NCBI RefSeq assembly: GCF_007923255.1
Contig: NZ_VOHJ01000006.1
Location: 1-64,000, forward strand
DNA from: Vulcaniibacterium thermophilum
GTDB taxonomy: Bacteria > Pseudomonadota > Gammaproteobacteria > Xanthomonadales > Xanthomonadaceae
Direction: 5' to 3'
Length of the DNA: 64,000 nucleotides
Below are positions 18,487-28,804 of the stretch, piece after piece. The notes beneath the pieces are model-generated. The model saw only the letters and a list, made by a program, of their open reading frames with translations. It searched no databases and was not told the DNA's origin. The position numbers and the translations under genes are program-made. The first letter of the stretch is position 1; each line of letters begins with the position of its first letter.

Positions 18487-18695
18487 CTCCCGCAAGCGGG
18501 AGAGGGGCTGAAGCCGTGGACCCGAAGCACCGGCGGCGGGACCAGTCCCGCCCTACCCAACCCACTGGTGGTGCCGCAGGCGCGCATCGCGTCCTCGCAC
18601 AGGCGGCGGGACAAGTCCCGCCCTACCTGCTGGTGGTGCCGCAGGCGCGCATCGCGTCCTCGCACAGGCGGCGGGATGAGTCCCGCCCTACCTGC
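18487..18695. repeat. Palindrome plus two 65-base tandem units carrying the GTCCCGCC repeat
   Basis: The gap between the HD hydrolase and the DUF885 gene (18400-18720) has no gene. It holds a perfect CTCCCGC-aa-GCGGGAG palindrome (18487-18502), a single repeat copy (18526-18558), then two direct repeats of 65 bases (18566-18630 and 18631-18695) that each begin tggtggtgccgcaggcgcgc and end in the same GGCGGGAC..GTCCCGCC palindrome found at 15796-15881. The last copy differs by two central bases (gatgag for gacaag). Confidence 0.85.
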
Positions 18696-18720
18696 GAGCC
18701 CATACAGCCGCACCGGCCCC

Positions 18721-20511
18721 TCACGACCCCCGCTTGCGCGCGATCCAGGCGTCGATGCGCTTCTCCAGCGCCTCCAGCGGCACCGAGCCGGTGGCCAGCA
18801 CCTCGTCGTTGAACTCGCGCAGGTCGAACTTCGCGCCCAGTTCGCGGCTGGCGCGCTCGCGCAGCTCGGAGATCTTCAACTGGCCGATCTTGTACGCCAG
18901 CGCCTGGCCGGGCCAACCGATGTAGCGGTCGATCTCGTTGACGATGTCCTGCTCGGTCTTGGGCGCGTTGTCCATGAAGAACCGGATCGCCTGCTCGCGG
19001 CTCCAGCCCTTGCTGTGCATGCCGGTGTCCACCACCAGTCGCACTGCGCGCCACATGTCGTAGGCGAGCTGGCCCATGCGGTCGTAGGGATCGTCGTACA
19101 GGCCCATGTCGTAGCCCAGCCGCTCGGCATACAACGCCCAGCCCTCGCCATACGCGGTGAAGTAGCCGATGCGGCGGAACATCGGCACGTCCGGCAACTC
19201 CATGCCGCGCGCGAACTGGAAGTGGTGGCCCGGCACCGCCTCGTGCAGCGACAGCGCCATCATCTCCCACTTCGGCCGCACCTCCGGCTTGTAGAGGTTG
19301 ACGTAGTAGAAGCCCGCGCGGGTGCCGTCCACCGCGCCCGGCTGGTAGTACGCCGTCGTGGTGTCGGGCGCGATGTTGTCGGGAATCGGGCGCACGCCGT
19401 ACGGCAGACGCGGGATGGTCTTGAAGACCTTCACCAGCTCGGGGTCGATCCGCTTGCTGATCGCCTGGTAGGCGACGAACAGCTCTTCGGGGGTCTTGTA
19501 GAAGAACCGCGGGTCGGTGCGCAGGTGCTCGAAGAATTGCGCGAGCGAACCCTGGAAGCCGACCTCGGCCTTCACCTTCTCCATCTCGGCGCGGATGCGC
19601 GCGACTTCCTTCAACCCGATCTCGTGGATGCGGTCGGCGCCGAGGTCGGTGGTGGTGAAGCTGCGCGCGAGGAAGTCGTAATACGCCTTGCCGTCGGGCA
19701 GGTCGGCGGCGGCGATCGTGGTGCGCGTGTTCGGCAGGTACTCCTGCTCGAAGAAGCGCAGGAAGTCGCGGTACGCAGGCATGATGCGCTCGGCGATGAC
19801 CGTCTTCGCTTCGGCGGCCAGACGCTCGCGCTCGGCCTGCGGGATGGCGTCCGGGAAGCGCGAGAACGGCTTGAAGAACGGGCTCCTGGCCGGATCGTCG
19901 ACCAACTGCGCCTTGATCTGCGCCGGTACGCGCTGCATCAGCACGCGCGGCGGCGTGTTGCGCGCCTTGACGCCTTCCCGCATCAGCACCGTGGTCTGCT
20001 CGACCAGCGTCGGCAGCGCGCGCATGCGCGAGAGCCAGTCCTCGTAGTCCTTCACCGTGGCGAACGGCAGCACCTCCGCCATCTCCTCCGCGTTCTGCAC
20101 GCCGCCGCGCTGACTGACCGGGCGCAGATACTCGCGGTACTTCTGTCGTTCCACCGCGTTGCGCAGATCCCACAGCATGACGTCGTAATGCAGCTTGTCG
20201 GCCTCCGACAGCGCCTCGCGGTCGAACGCCTGCAGGCGCTCCAGCGCCTTGCGGTCGGCCGCCTCGCGCTGCGCGATCGCCGCCAGACTCATGTCGCTCC
20301 AGCGGTCGTTGTAGCGCCTGTCGCCGACGTAGGACGCCTGTTCGGGGCTTTGCCGCAGGCTGCGTTGCCATTCCTCCTCGAAGAAGCGGTACAGCGCCTG
20401 CGTGGTCGCATCGCGGGTCTGCGCCTGCGGCGCCGGCGCGGACTGCGCGAACGCGGGGCTGGCCGCGCATGCGGCCATCAGGGCAAGGGCGAGCAGGGTC
20501 GGTCGGATCAT
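18721..20511 (-). CDS. DUF885 family secreted zinc peptidase-like protein
   Basis: 596 residues with a signal peptide (MIRPTLLALALMAACAASPAFA, cleavage near residue 22), so periplasmic. The HEAVPGHH motif near residue 420 is the HExxxGHH zinc-binding signature of the DUF885 family, with a likely third ligand in the GEGWALYAERLG segment that follows. The protein is largely helical and of usual family length. DUF885 proteins are predicted metallocarboxypeptidase-like enzymes, and many are paralogous in this lineage; the substrate is unknown. The gene stands alone, preceded by 134 bases shared with the divergent OBAP lipoprotein. Confidence 0.9.
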   Translation of the reverse strand: MIRPTLLALALMAACAASPAFAQSAPAPQAQTRDATTQALYRFFEEEWQRSLRQSPEQASYVGDRRYNDRWSDMSLAAIAQREAADRKALERLQAFDREALSEADKLHYDVMLWDLRNAVERQKYREYLRPVSQRGGVQNAEEMAEVLPFATVKDYEDWLSRMRALPTLVEQTTVLMREGVKARNTPPRVLMQRVPAQIKAQLVDDPARSPFFKPFSRFPDAIPQAERERLAAEAKTVIAERIMPAYRDFLRFFEQEYLPNTRTTIAAADLPDGKAYYDFLARSFTTTDLGADRIHEIGLKEVARIRAEMEKVKAEVGFQGSLAQFFEHLRTDPRFFYKTPEELFVAYQAISKRIDPELVKVFKTIPRLPYGVRPIPDNIAPDTTTAYYQPGAVDGTRAGFYYVNLYKPEVRPKWEMMALSLHEAVPGHHFQFARGMELPDVPMFRRIGYFTAYGEGWALYAERLGYDMGLYDDPYDRMGQLAYDMWRAVRLVVDTGMHSKGWSREQAIRFFMDNAPKTEQDIVNEIDRYIGWPGQALAYKIGQLKISELRERASRELGAKFDLREFNDEVLATGSVPLEALEKRIDAWIARKRGS

Positions 20512-20645
20512 GCGGCAACTCCCGGACAGGGGAGCCCGAGTCTAGCGGCGGCGCGCCGCATCGCGCGCGTGCCGGCAGCCCGCGCACGGGGCCGCCACGG
20601 CGGCGCCGGTAGCGTGAAGCGCGTCGCACCGTGAGGGACACCGTC

Positions 20646-21449
20646 ATGGCCGCACGCGTCCGTTCGCCGTTCGCTGCCGTCCTGTGCGCGGCGCTCGCCG
20701 CCTGCTCCGGCAGCGGCACGTCCGGTACCGCCACCCGGCCCGCCGGCACTGCCGAGACGCCTCGCACCAACGCGTTGGAGGCCGGCGCCGCGGCTCTGCA
20801 GAACGATGGTCCGCTCGCCAAGCTCGACATCGTCCTGGTCGGCTTCCACCCGCTCAAACACGAGCCGCTGCACGCGATGGAAGCGCACCACTACTGCCGC
20901 CAGGTCAACCAGGACTTCGCGCAATGCGTGCTGTTCGACGGCAACACGGTCGATGCCAATCTCAACGGCATCGAGTACATCATCTCCGAGCGGCTGTTCG
21001 CCGAGCTGCCCGCCGGCGAACGCCCGTACTGGCACCCGCACAACGGCGAGATCCTGTCGGGCCAGCTGATCGCCCCGAACCTGCCGCGTGCCGCCGAGCA
21101 CGCGCTGATGCGCGACAAGATCAACAGCTACGGCAAGACCTGGCACACCTGGATGACCGGCAACGCCCGCCAGCAAGGCATGGCGCTGCCGCTCGGCCCC
21201 GCGCATCTGGCGTGGTCGTTCAATCGCGAAGGCGAGCTCGACCCCGCGCTGCTGGCCGCGCGCGACCGCCGCTTCGGGATCGACAGCCGCGAGATCGCCC
21301 GCTCGCGCCAGGACCTCGTCCCGCTGGCGCGGCCCCAGTCCGGCGTGGACGCCCTGCACGGCCGCTTCCCGTCGCCGACCGCACCGATCCGCGGCGTCGT
21401 CGAGGCGGCAGCCGCGGGCCACGACGGCGCTGGCGCACCGTCGCCGTAA
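20646..21449 (+). CDS. OBAP (DUF1264) family lipoprotein
   Basis: 267 residues. Start ATG 20646 has AGGG about 10 bases upstream; a GTG five codons earlier is possible. The signal ends in a lipobox LAAC (Cys20), then an Ala/Gly/Thr-rich linker. From residue 50 the protein matches the oil-body-associated protein family: GFHPLKHEPLHAMEAHHYCRQ (67-86), NGIEYIISERLFAELP, a WHPHNGEILSGQLIAP block and YGKTWHTWMT followed by LPLGPAHLAWSF. The family is named from plants and is widespread in fungi and bacteria without a known reaction. Here it is exported and anchored to a membrane. Confidence 0.82.
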   Translation: MAARVRSPFAAVLCAALAACSGSGTSGTATRPAGTAETPRTNALEAGAAALQNDGPLAKLDIVLVGFHPLKHEPLHAMEAHHYCRQVNQDFAQCVLFDGNTVDANLNGIEYIISERLFAELPAGERPYWHPHNGEILSGQLIAPNLPRAAEHALMRDKINSYGKTWHTWMTGNARQQGMALPLGPAHLAWSFNREGELDPALLAARDRRFGIDSREIARSRQDLVPLARPQSGVDALHGRFPSPTAPIRGVVEAAAAGHDGAGAPSP

Positions 21450-21465
21450 CGGCCGGGGCGGCGCG

Positions 21466-21723
21466 TCAGTCGGACTGCATCGGGCCGCGCGGCTCGCGCT
21501 CGCCCGAACCGGCGTCGATCGCGTCGTCGTAGCCGCCGGCCACGCCCTTGCTGTGCCGGTCGCGCCGCGCGTCCTCGACGAACTCGCCCGCGGCATCGTG
21601 GTTATCGCCCTGCAAGCGGCGGTCCAGGCCGTCCGCGCCCGTGGGATGCCGCAACGGTTCGCGGCGGCCGCCGCTCTCGCCGCCGCGGTCTGCATCGCCG
21701 GAAGAGCCTTCGCGTGCGTTCAT
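21466..21723 (-). CDS. Small hydrophilic, probably disordered protein
   Basis: 85 residues from ATG 21723 to TGA 21466. It is rich in Gly, Asp, Glu, Arg and Ser (SSGDADRGGESGGRRE, then DNHDAAGEFVEDARRDRHS) with almost no hydrophobic core, like small stress-associated disordered proteins. A weak GGAG lies about 10 bases before the start. It could be spurious, but its acidic, Asp/Glu-balanced composition differs from the Arg/Ala/Pro shadows seen elsewhere. Family not recognised. Confidence 0.45.
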   Translation of the reverse strand: MNAREGSSGDADRGGESGGRREPLRHPTGADGLDRRLQGDNHDAAGEFVEDARRDRHSKGVAGGYDDAIDAGSGEREPRGPMQSD

Positions 21724-21845
21724 GGCCAATGCTCCGGATGGGTCGCGTCCACCCTGCCATGCCCGCCGTCGGCACCGCGCCAACGCCGCGGTGACGGCGC
21801 GCAACGCGACGCAAGGCAAGCGATGCGGCACCGAACACCGCGCAA

Positions 21846-21876
21846 GAAAAAAGCGGGCCGAAGCCCGCTTCTTTCG
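21846..21876 (-). terminator. Rho-independent terminator after pnp
   Basis: On the minus strand the sequence reads AAGCGGGC-TTCG-GCCCGCTT followed by six or more T residues. The stem is perfect with a UUCG tetraloop, 20 bases after the pnp stop. The opposite strand also has a short T run, so it may act in both directions. Confidence 0.9.
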
Positions 21877-21895
21877 TCGCCAAGAACCCCGCGGC

Positions 21896-24004
21896 TCACG
21901 CCGACGGCAGGCCCTCGCCTTCCTCGACCGCCTTCATCGACAGGCGGATGCGGCCCTGCTTGTCGACTTCCAGCACCTTCACCTTGACCACGTCGCCTTC
22001 CTTGAGCTTGTCGGACACCTTCTCGACGCGCTCGTTGGAGATCTGCGAAACGTGCACCAGACCGTCCTTGCCCGGCAGGATGGTGACGAACGCACCGAAG
22101 TCCATGATCTTGACGACCTTGCCCTCGTAGATGCGGCCGGGCTCGACGTCGGAGACGATCTGCTCGATGCGCGCCTTCGCGGCCTGCGCGGCGGCGGCGT
22201 TGACCGAGGCGATGACGATGGTGCCGTCGTCCTGGATGTCGATCTGGGTGCCGGTGTCCTTGGTGATCGCCTGGATCGTGGCGCCGCCCTTGCCGATCAC
22301 CTCGCGGATCTTGTCCGGGTGGATCTTCATGGTCAGCAGGCGCGGGGCGTACTCGGACAGCTCCGGACGCGGCGCGCTGATCGCCTTGGCCATCTCGCCG
22401 AGGATGTGCAGGCGGCCCTGCTTCGCCTGCGCGAGCGCGATCCGCATGATCTCCTCGGTGATGCCCTGGATCTTGATGTCCATCTGCAGGGCGGTCACGC
22501 CCTCGGTGGTGCCGGCCACCTTGAAGTCCATGTCGCCGAGGTGGTCCTCGTCGCCGAGGATGTCCGACAGCACCACGAACTGGTCGCCTTCCTTCACCAG
22601 GCCCATCGCGATGCCGGCGACCGGCGCCTTGATCGGCACGCCGGCGTCCATCAGCGCGAGCGACGAGCCGCACACCGACGCCATCGACGAGGAGCCGTTC
22701 GACTCGGTGATCTCCGACACCACGCGCACGGTGTAGGGGAACTCCTCGATCGTCGGCATCACCGCCAGCACGCCGCGCTTGGCGAGACGGCCGTGGCCGA
22801 TCTCACGACGCTTCGGCGCCAGCATGCGGCCGACCTCGCCCACCGAGTACGGCGGGAAGTTGTAGTGGAACAGGAAGTGTTCCTTGTACTCGCCGGCGAC
22901 CGCGTCGATGATCTGCGCGTCGCGCGCGGTGCCGAGCGTGGCGACCACGATCGCCTGCGTCTCGCCGCGGGTGAACATCGCCGAACCGTGGGTGCGCGGC
23001 AGCACGCCGACCTTGCAGGCGATCGGACGCACGGTGTCGAGCGCGCGACCGTCGATGCGGGTCTTCGTCTGCAGCACCGACTGCCGCATGGTCTGGTACT
23101 CGAGCTCGCCGAACTCCTTGGTCAGCTCGGCCGGGTTCCAGCCATTGGCCTCGCACTGCGGCAGCAGCGACTCGACCACCTGCTTGCGCAGGTCGCCGAT
23201 CGCCTGGCGACGCTCCTGCTTGTTGCGGATCTGGAAGGCCTCGGCCAGGCGGTTGCCGATCGCGCCCTTGAGCGCGTCGATCAGCGCCTGGTTCTTGGCC
23301 GGCGGCTGCCAGTCCCACGGCTGCACGCCGGCTTCGGCGACGAGCTCGTTGATGGCCTGGATCGCCACCTGCATCTCGCGGTGGCCGAACATCACCGCGC
23401 CCAGCATCGCCTCTTCGGACAGCATCTTCGCTTCCGACTCGACCATCAGCACCGCGTCCTTGGTGCCGGCGACCACGAGCTCGAGATCGGAGCTCTGCAG
23501 CTCGGTGGTGGTCGGGTTGAGGATGTACTGGCCGTTCTTGTAACCGACCTTCGCCGCGCCGATCGGCCCTTGGAACGGGCAGCCGGTGAGCGCGAGCGCG
23601 GCCGAGGCGCCGATCAGCGCCGGGATGTCGCCGTCGATTTCCGGATTGAGCGACATCAGCGTCGCGATGATCTGGACTTCGTTCTTGAAGTCCTCCGGGA
23701 ACAGCGGGCGGATCGGGCGGTCGATCAGGCGCGAGATCAGCGTTTCCTTCTCCGTCGCGCGGCCCTCGCGCTTGAAGAAGCCGCCGGGGATGCGGCCGCC
23801 GGCGTAGAACTTCTCCTGGTAATCCACCGTGAGCGGGAAGAAGTCCTGGCCTTCGCGCGCGGTTTTCGCCGCCACGGCGGTGACCAGCAGCACGGTGCCG
23901 TCGACGCTGATCATGACCGCGCCGCCCGCCTGACGGGCGACTTCGCCGGTCTCCAGCGTTACCTGATGCCTGCCGTACTGAAAGGTCTTGGTGATTTTTG
24001 CCAC
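21896..24004 (-). CDS. pnp: Polyribonucleotide nucleotidyltransferase (PNPase)
   Basis: 702-residue trimeric 3'-to-5' phosphorolytic exoribonuclease of mRNA decay. Two RNase PH domains (about 1-210 and 305-540) surround a helical domain; [22 protein letters not shown] and the second-domain [21 protein letters not shown] are signatures. A KH domain ([16 protein letters not shown], near 560) and an S1 domain ([23 protein letters not shown], near 620) end the protein. I use the GTG start giving [11 protein letters not shown], preceded by AAGGAAAAA, rather than the ATG 20 codons upstream. It follows rpsO after a strong hairpin, the arrangement known in E. coli. Confidence 0.97.
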   Translation of the reverse strand: MAKITKTFQYGRHQVTLETGEVARQAGGAVMISVDGTVLLVTAVAAKTAREGQDFFPLTVDYQEKFYAGGRIPGGFFKREGRATEKETLISRLIDRPIRPLFPEDFKNEVQIIATLMSLNPEIDGDIPALIGASAALALTGCPFQGPIGAAKVGYKNGQYILNPTTTELQSSDLELVVAGTKDAVLMVESEAKMLSEEAMLGAVMFGHREMQVAIQAINELVAEAGVQPWDWQPPAKNQALIDALKGAIGNRLAEAFQIRNKQERRQAIGDLRKQVVESLLPQCEANGWNPAELTKEFGELEYQTMRQSVLQTKTRIDGRALDTVRPIACKVGVLPRTHGSAMFTRGETQAIVVATLGTARDAQIIDAVAGEYKEHFLFHYNFPPYSVGEVGRMLAPKRREIGHGRLAKRGVLAVMPTIEEFPYTVRVVSEITESNGSSSMASVCGSSLALMDAGVPIKAPVAGIAMGLVKEGDQFVVLSDILGDEDHLGDMDFKVAGTTEGVTALQMDIKIQGITEEIMRIALAQAKQGRLHILGEMAKAISAPRPELSEYAPRLLTMKIHPDKIREVIGKGGATIQAITKDTGTQIDIQDDGTIVIASVNAAAAQAAKARIEQIVSDVEPGRIYEGKVVKIMDFGAFVTILPGKDGLVHVSQISNERVEKVSDKLKEGDVVKVKVLEVDKQGRIRLSMKAVEEGEGLPSA

Positions 24005-24076
24005 GTGTCTTTTTCCTTCGGTTGAATCCGCACCGGACCCCTGCCCGCCGCGGTCGGCCATCACGATGAGGGCCTC

Positions 24077-24110
24077 AAAAACGAACCGCGGCGCATCGCT
24101 GCGCCGCGGT
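24077..24110 (-). terminator. Hairpin with T-run between rpsO and pnp
   Basis: On the minus strand ACCGCGGCGCA-GCGA-TGCGCCGCGGT is a perfect 11-base-pair stem followed by TTCGTTTTT. It looks like a leaky rpsO terminator and would also be an RNase III or RNase E processing site ahead of pnp, as described for E. coli. Confidence 0.8.
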
Positions 24111-24122
24111 GTGGATCGTGGA

Positions 24123-24383
24123 TCAACGGCGCAGGCCGAGCTTCTCGATCAGGGCCTTGTAGCGCTCGTTGTCCTTGCGCTTGAGGTAGTCGAGCAGGCT
24201 GCGACGGCGGTTGACCATCTGCAGCAGGCCACGACGGCTGTGGTGGTCCTGCTTGTGGGTCTTGAAGTGCTCGGTGAGCTGCTCGATGCGCGCGGTGAGC
24301 AGGGCGACCTGCACTTCGGGGGAGCCGGTGTCGTTCGGCGCGCGCTTGTGTTCTTCGATGATCTTGGCGGTATCGATGGCCAT
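24123..24383 (-). CDS. rpsO: 30S ribosomal protein S15
   Basis: 86 residues, one short of the common length, with the S15 sequence throughout: [40 protein letters not shown] then [17 protein letters not shown] and the end IEKLGLRR. It binds the 16S rRNA three-way junction in the central domain. The start MAIDTAK at 24383 is the family start; the frame is open 15 codons further. Upstream 24384-24660 holds only a palindromic repeat. Confidence 0.98.
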   Translation of the reverse strand: MAIDTAKIIEEHKRAPNDTGSPEVQVALLTARIEQLTEHFKTHKQDHHSRRGLLQMVNRRRSLLDYLKRKDNERYKALIEKLGLRR

Positions 24384-24581
24384 GGAAACGGTCTCGTAGA
24401 CGCGGAACCCGCAGAAGCGAATCGCCACGGCCGGGCCGTGGGCGACGCACCGCCTGGTTCGCCGCTGTTGCTAAGGGAAGATGCGTGAAGTGCTTGAAAA
24501 AGCGGCGGAAGTGTACCAGACCGGGCCGCCCCGTGGCGACCTCGGCCGGCGCGTCCGCCGGGCAGCCGCCTCGCATCCCCT

Positions 24582-24652
24582 TGCAGGAGCAGCTTCAGCC
24601 GCGAAAGAAACGCCTGCCGTGCTTCGGGTCGCGGCCGAAGCCGCTCCCGCAG
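24582..24652. repeat. Inverted pair of a 23-base repeat
   Basis: Left arm 24582-24604 (tgcaggagcagcttcagcc then gcga) and right arm 24630-24652, whose reverse complement differs at 3 of 23 positions. The arms are separated by 25 bases, so transcripts could form a long stem. A third copy lies at 31519-31541. It occupies the truB-rpsO gap. Confidence 0.75.
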
Positions 24653-24660
24653 GGCCGCTG

Positions 24661-25569
24661 TCAGCCCGCCGCCCAGCGGAACAGCCGCTGCGGCGCCAGC
24701 CGGCCCGCGGCAATCTCCACCAGCCCGAGGCAGCGCCCGTCCGGGCCGTAGGCAGCCGCCATCCCCTCGGTGGTTCCGGCCGGCGCGCGCAGCCGCTGGC
24801 CCTGCCCCAGCCGGCGCGCGCCCTCGGCGTCGAGGCGGACCTGCGGGAAGCCGGCCAGCCCGTCCTCCAGCGGCAGCAGGCAGGCGTCCAGCGCGGCTTC
24901 GCCCTGCGCCGCGCACGCCGCCAGTTCCTCGAGCGTGTACATCCGCGGCGCACGGAACGGCTCCACCCACAGCCGCCGCAGCATCGCCACGTGCGCGCCG
25001 CAACCCAGCGCTTCGCCGAGGTCGCGCACCAGGCTGCGTACGTAGGTGCCTGAACCGCACTCGACGTGCAGCCGCACAGCCTCGGCGGTGCGTTCGAGCA
25101 CCTCCAGCCGGAACACCTCGACCTTGCGCACCGGCGCCTCCACCGCCTCGCCGCGGCGCGCCCGCGCATACAGCGCCTCGCCGCCCTGCTTCAGCGCGGA
25201 ATAGATCGGCGCGCGCTGGGCGATGCGCCCGCGCAGCGGCGCGAGCGCGGCTTCGAACGTCGCCTCGTCCAGCGTCGGCACCGGCCGCTCGCGCAGCGGC
25301 TGGCCGTCGGCATCGTCGGTATCGGTGGTCACGCCCAGCCGTGCGATGGTCTCGTACGCCTTGCGCGAACCCAGCAGCAGGCCGGCGATCTTGGTCGCCT
25401 CGCCGAAGCAGACCGGCAGCAGCCCGGTGGCGAGCGGGTCGAGGCTGCCGGTGTGGCCGGCCTTCTCGGCGCGGAACAGCCGGCGGACCTGCTGCAGGGC
25501 CTGGTTGGAACTCAGCCCCTGCGGCTTGTCAAGCAGCAGCAGGCCGTCGAGCGGGCGGTAGCGCGACAT
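24661..25569 (-). CDS. truB: tRNA pseudouridine-55 synthase TruB
   Basis: 302-residue enzyme that converts U55 of the T-loop of tRNAs to pseudouridine. The catalytic Asp is in [14 protein letters not shown] (near residue 43), preceded by [12 protein letters not shown], and [15 protein letters not shown] carries the second conserved block. The C-terminal part (about 250-302) is the PUA-like domain ending in a short basic tail. It lies 61 bases after rbfA, in the order expected for the nusA operon. Confidence 0.97.
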   Translation of the reverse strand: MSRYRPLDGLLLLDKPQGLSSNQALQQVRRLFRAEKAGHTGSLDPLATGLLPVCFGEATKIAGLLLGSRKAYETIARLGVTTDTDDADGQPLRERPVPTLDEATFEAALAPLRGRIAQRAPIYSALKQGGEALYARARRGEAVEAPVRKVEVFRLEVLERTAEAVRLHVECGSGTYVRSLVRDLGEALGCGAHVAMLRRLWVEPFRAPRMYTLEELAACAAQGEAALDACLLPLEDGLAGFPQVRLDAEGARRLGQGQRLRAPAGTTEGMAAAYGPDGRCLGLVEIAAGRLAPQRLFRWAAG

Positions 25570-25630
25570 CGGCGGGTAAGGACGGATGAAGGGACGCCGG
25601 CGCGGAACCGGCGTGCGCGAGCGGCGCGCG

Positions 25631-25990
25631 TCAGTCTTCGGCAGGCGGCGGCAAGTCGCGCAGCAGCGCGTCGATCCGCTCGCCGCGGTCGACCGAATCG
25701 TCGTAATGGAAATGCAGCTCCGGCACCTGCCGGATCTTGAGCATGCGGCCGAGCTCGCGCCGGAACTCGCGCGCCATCGCCTGCAGCGCCTTCACCGCCT
25801 CGGTCGCGCGCTCCGGCTGCAGCGCGGTGACGTAGACCTTGGCGTGCGCCAGGTCGCGCGTCACCTCGACGTCGGAGACGCTGACCATCGGCAGCCCCTC
25901 CTCGCGCACGGCGGCATGCACCAGCGCGCCCAGCTCCTTGCGGAACTGGGCGGCGAGGCGGTCGGTGCGGTTGAACGACTTGGCAGGCAT
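25631..25990 (-). CDS. rbfA: 30S ribosome-binding factor A
   Basis: 119-residue KH-type factor for 16S rRNA 5'-end maturation and cold adaptation. Visible blocks are [38 protein letters not shown] and the C-terminal [27 protein letters not shown], all diagnostic. Length is typical. 113 bases separate it from infB upstream. Confidence 0.96.
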   Translation of the reverse strand: MPAKSFNRTDRLAAQFRKELGALVHAAVREEGLPMVSVSDVEVTRDLAHAKVYVTALQPERATEAVKALQAMAREFRRELGRMLKIRQVPELHFHYDDSVDRGERIDALLRDLPPPAED

Positions 25991-26103
25991 GGGCTGGCGG
26001 GATTGGGTTGGCAGATCCGGGATCCGTTCGTCGCTTCGAAGCTAGCAGAGGCGGCGGAATCGCACGGTCACGGATCCCGCACGCCGGATCCAGGACCTCG
26101 GCC

Positions 26104-28698
26104 TCACAGCGTCCGCGCGACTTCGATGCGCTCGTAGCACTCGATCTTGTCGCCGACCTTGACGTCGTTGTACGCCTTGACGCCGATACCGCATTCGGTG
26201 CCTTGGCGCACTTCGTCCACGTTCTCCTTGAAGCGGCGCAGCGATTCCAGCTCGCCCTCGAAGATGACCGTGTTGTCGCGCAGTACGCGGATCGGCTTGC
26301 CGCGGCGGATGACGCCTTCCACCACCATGCTGCCGGCGATCGCGCCGAACTTCGAGCTGCGGAACACGTCGCGCACCTCGGCGGTGCCGATGATCTCCTC
26401 GCGGATCTCGGTGCCGAGCACGCCGGAGGCGATCTGCTTCACCTGGTCGATCACGTCGTAAATGATCGAGAAGTAGCGCAGGTCGACGCCGTGGTTCTCG
26501 ATCACCTTGCGCGCCGAGGCGTCGGCACGGACGTTGAAGCCGATGATGGTCGCCTTCGAGGTGGCCGCCAGCATGGCGTCGGACTCGGTGATGCCGCCGA
26601 CGCCGGAACCGATCACGTTGATGCGGATCTGCTCGTTCGACAGGCCGGTCAGCGCCTCGCGCAGGGCCTGCATCGAGCCGTGCACGTCGGCCTTGACCAC
26701 CAGGTTGAGCGTCTGCTGGCCCTCGCCCTGGCCCATCTGCGCCAGCACGTCCTCCATGCGGTTGCCGGCCTGGGCGACCAGGCGCGATTCGCGGCGCTTG
26801 GCGTCGCGCTGCTGCGCGACGTCCTTGGCCAGACGCTCGTCCTCGACCACCACGAAATCGTCGCCCGCCTCCGGCACGCCGGACAGACCCAGCACCTGCA
26901 CCGGGATCGACGGGCCGGCCTCCTGGACCTGCTGGCCGCTCTCGTTGAACAGCGCGCGCACGCGGCCGTACTGCACGCCGCAGACCATGTAATCGCCGCG
27001 GCGCAGCACGCCCTGCTGGACCAGCACGGTGGCGACCGGGCCGCGGCCCTTGTCGAGCGCGGACTCGAGCACGGTGCCGGTGGCGCGGCCGTCGGCGACC
27101 GCGCGCAGGTCCAGCACCTCGGCCTGCAGCAGGATCTTGTCGAGCAGATCGTCGATACCCTGGCCGGTCTTGGCCGACACCTCGGCGACCTGCACGTCGC
27201 CGCCGAACTCCTCGGCGACCACGTCGTAGGTCAGCAGTTCGTTCTTCACCCGCAGCGGGTCGGCGTCGGACTTGTCGACCTTGTTGACCGCGACCACGAT
27301 CGGCACGCCGGCCGCCTTCGCGTGCTGGATCGCCTCGGCCGTCTGCGGCTTGACGCCGTCGTCGGCAGCGACCACCAGCACCACGATGTCGGTGACCTTG
27401 GCACCGCGCGCGCGCATCGCCGAGAACGCGGCGTGGCCCGGAGTGTCGAGGAAGCTGATCACCCCCTTCGGCGTGGTCACATGGTACGCGCCGATGTGCT
27501 GGGTGATGCCGCCCGCCTCGCCCGCGGCGACGCGGGTGCGGCGGATGTGGTCGAGCAGCGAGGTCTTGCCGTGGTCGACGTGGCCCATGATGGTGACCAC
27601 CGGCGGACGCGGCTTCTTCTCGCCCTGCACTTCCTCCACATGGGCGAGCAGCGCGGTCTCGGCGTCGGCGTCGCTCGCGCGCACCGCCTTGTGGCCGAGC
27701 TCTTCGGTGACCAGCACCGCGGTGTCGTGGTCGATCACCTGGTTGATGGTCGCCATCACGCCCATCTTGAACAGCGCCTTCACCACGTCGCCGCCCTTCA
27801 TGGCGAGCTTCTGCGCCAGATCGGCCACGGTGATGGTGTCGCCGATCGCGACCTCGCGCACCACCGGCGCGGTCGGCCGCGAGAAGCCGTGCTGGCCGGC
27901 GCCCGCGCGCGCGGGCTCCGGACGCTTGTTCTTCGGCTTGCCGCGCATGCTGCTGCTGCGGCGTGCGCGCTCGGAGGCACTCAGGTGGAGCTGGCCGGCG
28001 AACCGGCTGACGGTCTCGTCGTCCTCCACCTCGGTCACCATCACGTGCGAGCCGCGGTGCTTGTGGGCCGGCGCGCGACGCTCCTCGGCGGCCTTCGGCG
28101 GCGGCGCCTTGTGCACGGTCTTGCGCGCGACTGCGGGCTTGGCGCCCTCCTCGCCGTCCTCGTCGCGCGCGACCGCGGCGGCGCGCGCGGCGGCCTCCGC
28201 CTCCTCGGCAGCGCGGCGCGCGGCTTCCTCCGCCTCGCGGCGGGCGCGCTCGGCCTCCTCGGCGCGGCGACGGTCCTCTTCGGCCAGGCGCTGCTGTTCG
28301 GCCAGGTTGCGCTGCTTGGATTCCTCCAGCTTGCGGAGGATCTCCGCGCGCTCCTCGTCCACCAGATCGGCGGTCGGCACCTCGGCGGGCTTCACCAGGG
28401 TGACCTTCTTGCGCACCACCACGTCGACCGTCTGCCGGCTCTTGCCGCCGCCGACGGTGATTTCCTGCTTGCGGCTGCGGTTGAGCGTGATCTTGCGCGG
28501 CGCGGCCTCTTCGGCGGGCCGCTCGGCCTTGCCGTGGGTGCGCCGCAAAAAGCCCAGCAGCTTGACCTTCTCGGTGCTGGTGACGACCTGGTCGGGGCCG
28601 CTGAACTTCATGCCGGCCTCGGCCAGCTGTTCGAGCAGCTTCTCGACCGGCGTGTTCACCAGTTCGGCCAGCTTGCGGATGGTGGTTTGCTGCGACAT
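26104..28698 (-). CDS. infB: Translation initiation factor IF-2
   Basis: 864-residue GTPase that brings fMet-tRNA to the 30S subunit. The N-terminal IF2_N domain ([19 protein letters not shown]) is followed by a long charged Ala/Glu/Arg-rich segment (about 110-270) with coiled-coil character, then a second IF2_N-like module. The G domain starts near 365 with G1 [16 protein letters not shown]3 DTPGHAAF and G4 NKVDK. The remaining domains bind fMet-tRNA. The tRNA-fMet gene heads this same operon. Confidence 0.98.
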   Translation of the reverse strand: MSQQTTIRKLAELVNTPVEKLLEQLAEAGMKFSGPDQVVTSTEKVKLLGFLRRTHGKAERPAEEAAPRKITLNRSRKQEITVGGGKSRQTVDVVVRKKVTLVKPAEVPTADLVDEERAEILRKLEESKQRNLAEQQRLAEEDRRRAEEAERARREAEEAARRAAEEAEAAARAAAVARDEDGEEGAKPAVARKTVHKAPPPKAAEERRAPAHKHRGSHVMVTEVEDDETVSRFAGQLHLSASERARRSSSMRGKPKNKRPEPARAGAGQHGFSRPTAPVVREVAIGDTITVADLAQKLAMKGGDVVKALFKMGVMATINQVIDHDTAVLVTEELGHKAVRASDADAETALLAHVEEVQGEKKPRPPVVTIMGHVDHGKTSLLDHIRRTRVAAGEAGGITQHIGAYHVTTPKGVISFLDTPGHAAFSAMRARGAKVTDIVVLVVAADDGVKPQTAEAIQHAKAAGVPIVVAVNKVDKSDADPLRVKNELLTYDVVAEEFGGDVQVAEVSAKTGQGIDDLLDKILLQAEVLDLRAVADGRATGTVLESALDKGRGPVATVLVQQGVLRRGDYMVCGVQYGRVRALFNESGQQVQEAGPSIPVQVLGLSGVPEAGDDFVVVEDERLAKDVAQQRDAKRRESRLVAQAGNRMEDVLAQMGQGEGQQTLNLVVKADVHGSMQALREALTGLSNEQIRINVIGSGVGGITESDAMLAATSKATIIGFNVRADASARKVIENHGVDLRYFSIIYDVIDQVKQIASGVLGTEIREEIIGTAEVRDVFRSSKFGAIAGSMVVEGVIRRGKPIRVLRDNTVIFEGELESLRRFKENVDEVRQGTECGIGVKAYNDVKVGDKIECYERIEVARTL

Positions 28699-28804
28699 TC
28701 GGATTCCATTTCAGCGGGCCGCCGCCGGGGCGGCCGGGAAGAGGAGGATTCTAGCCTGCGGGCCGGAAACGGGACGCGGATCGCCCGCCCACGCGCCTGC
28801 ACGT

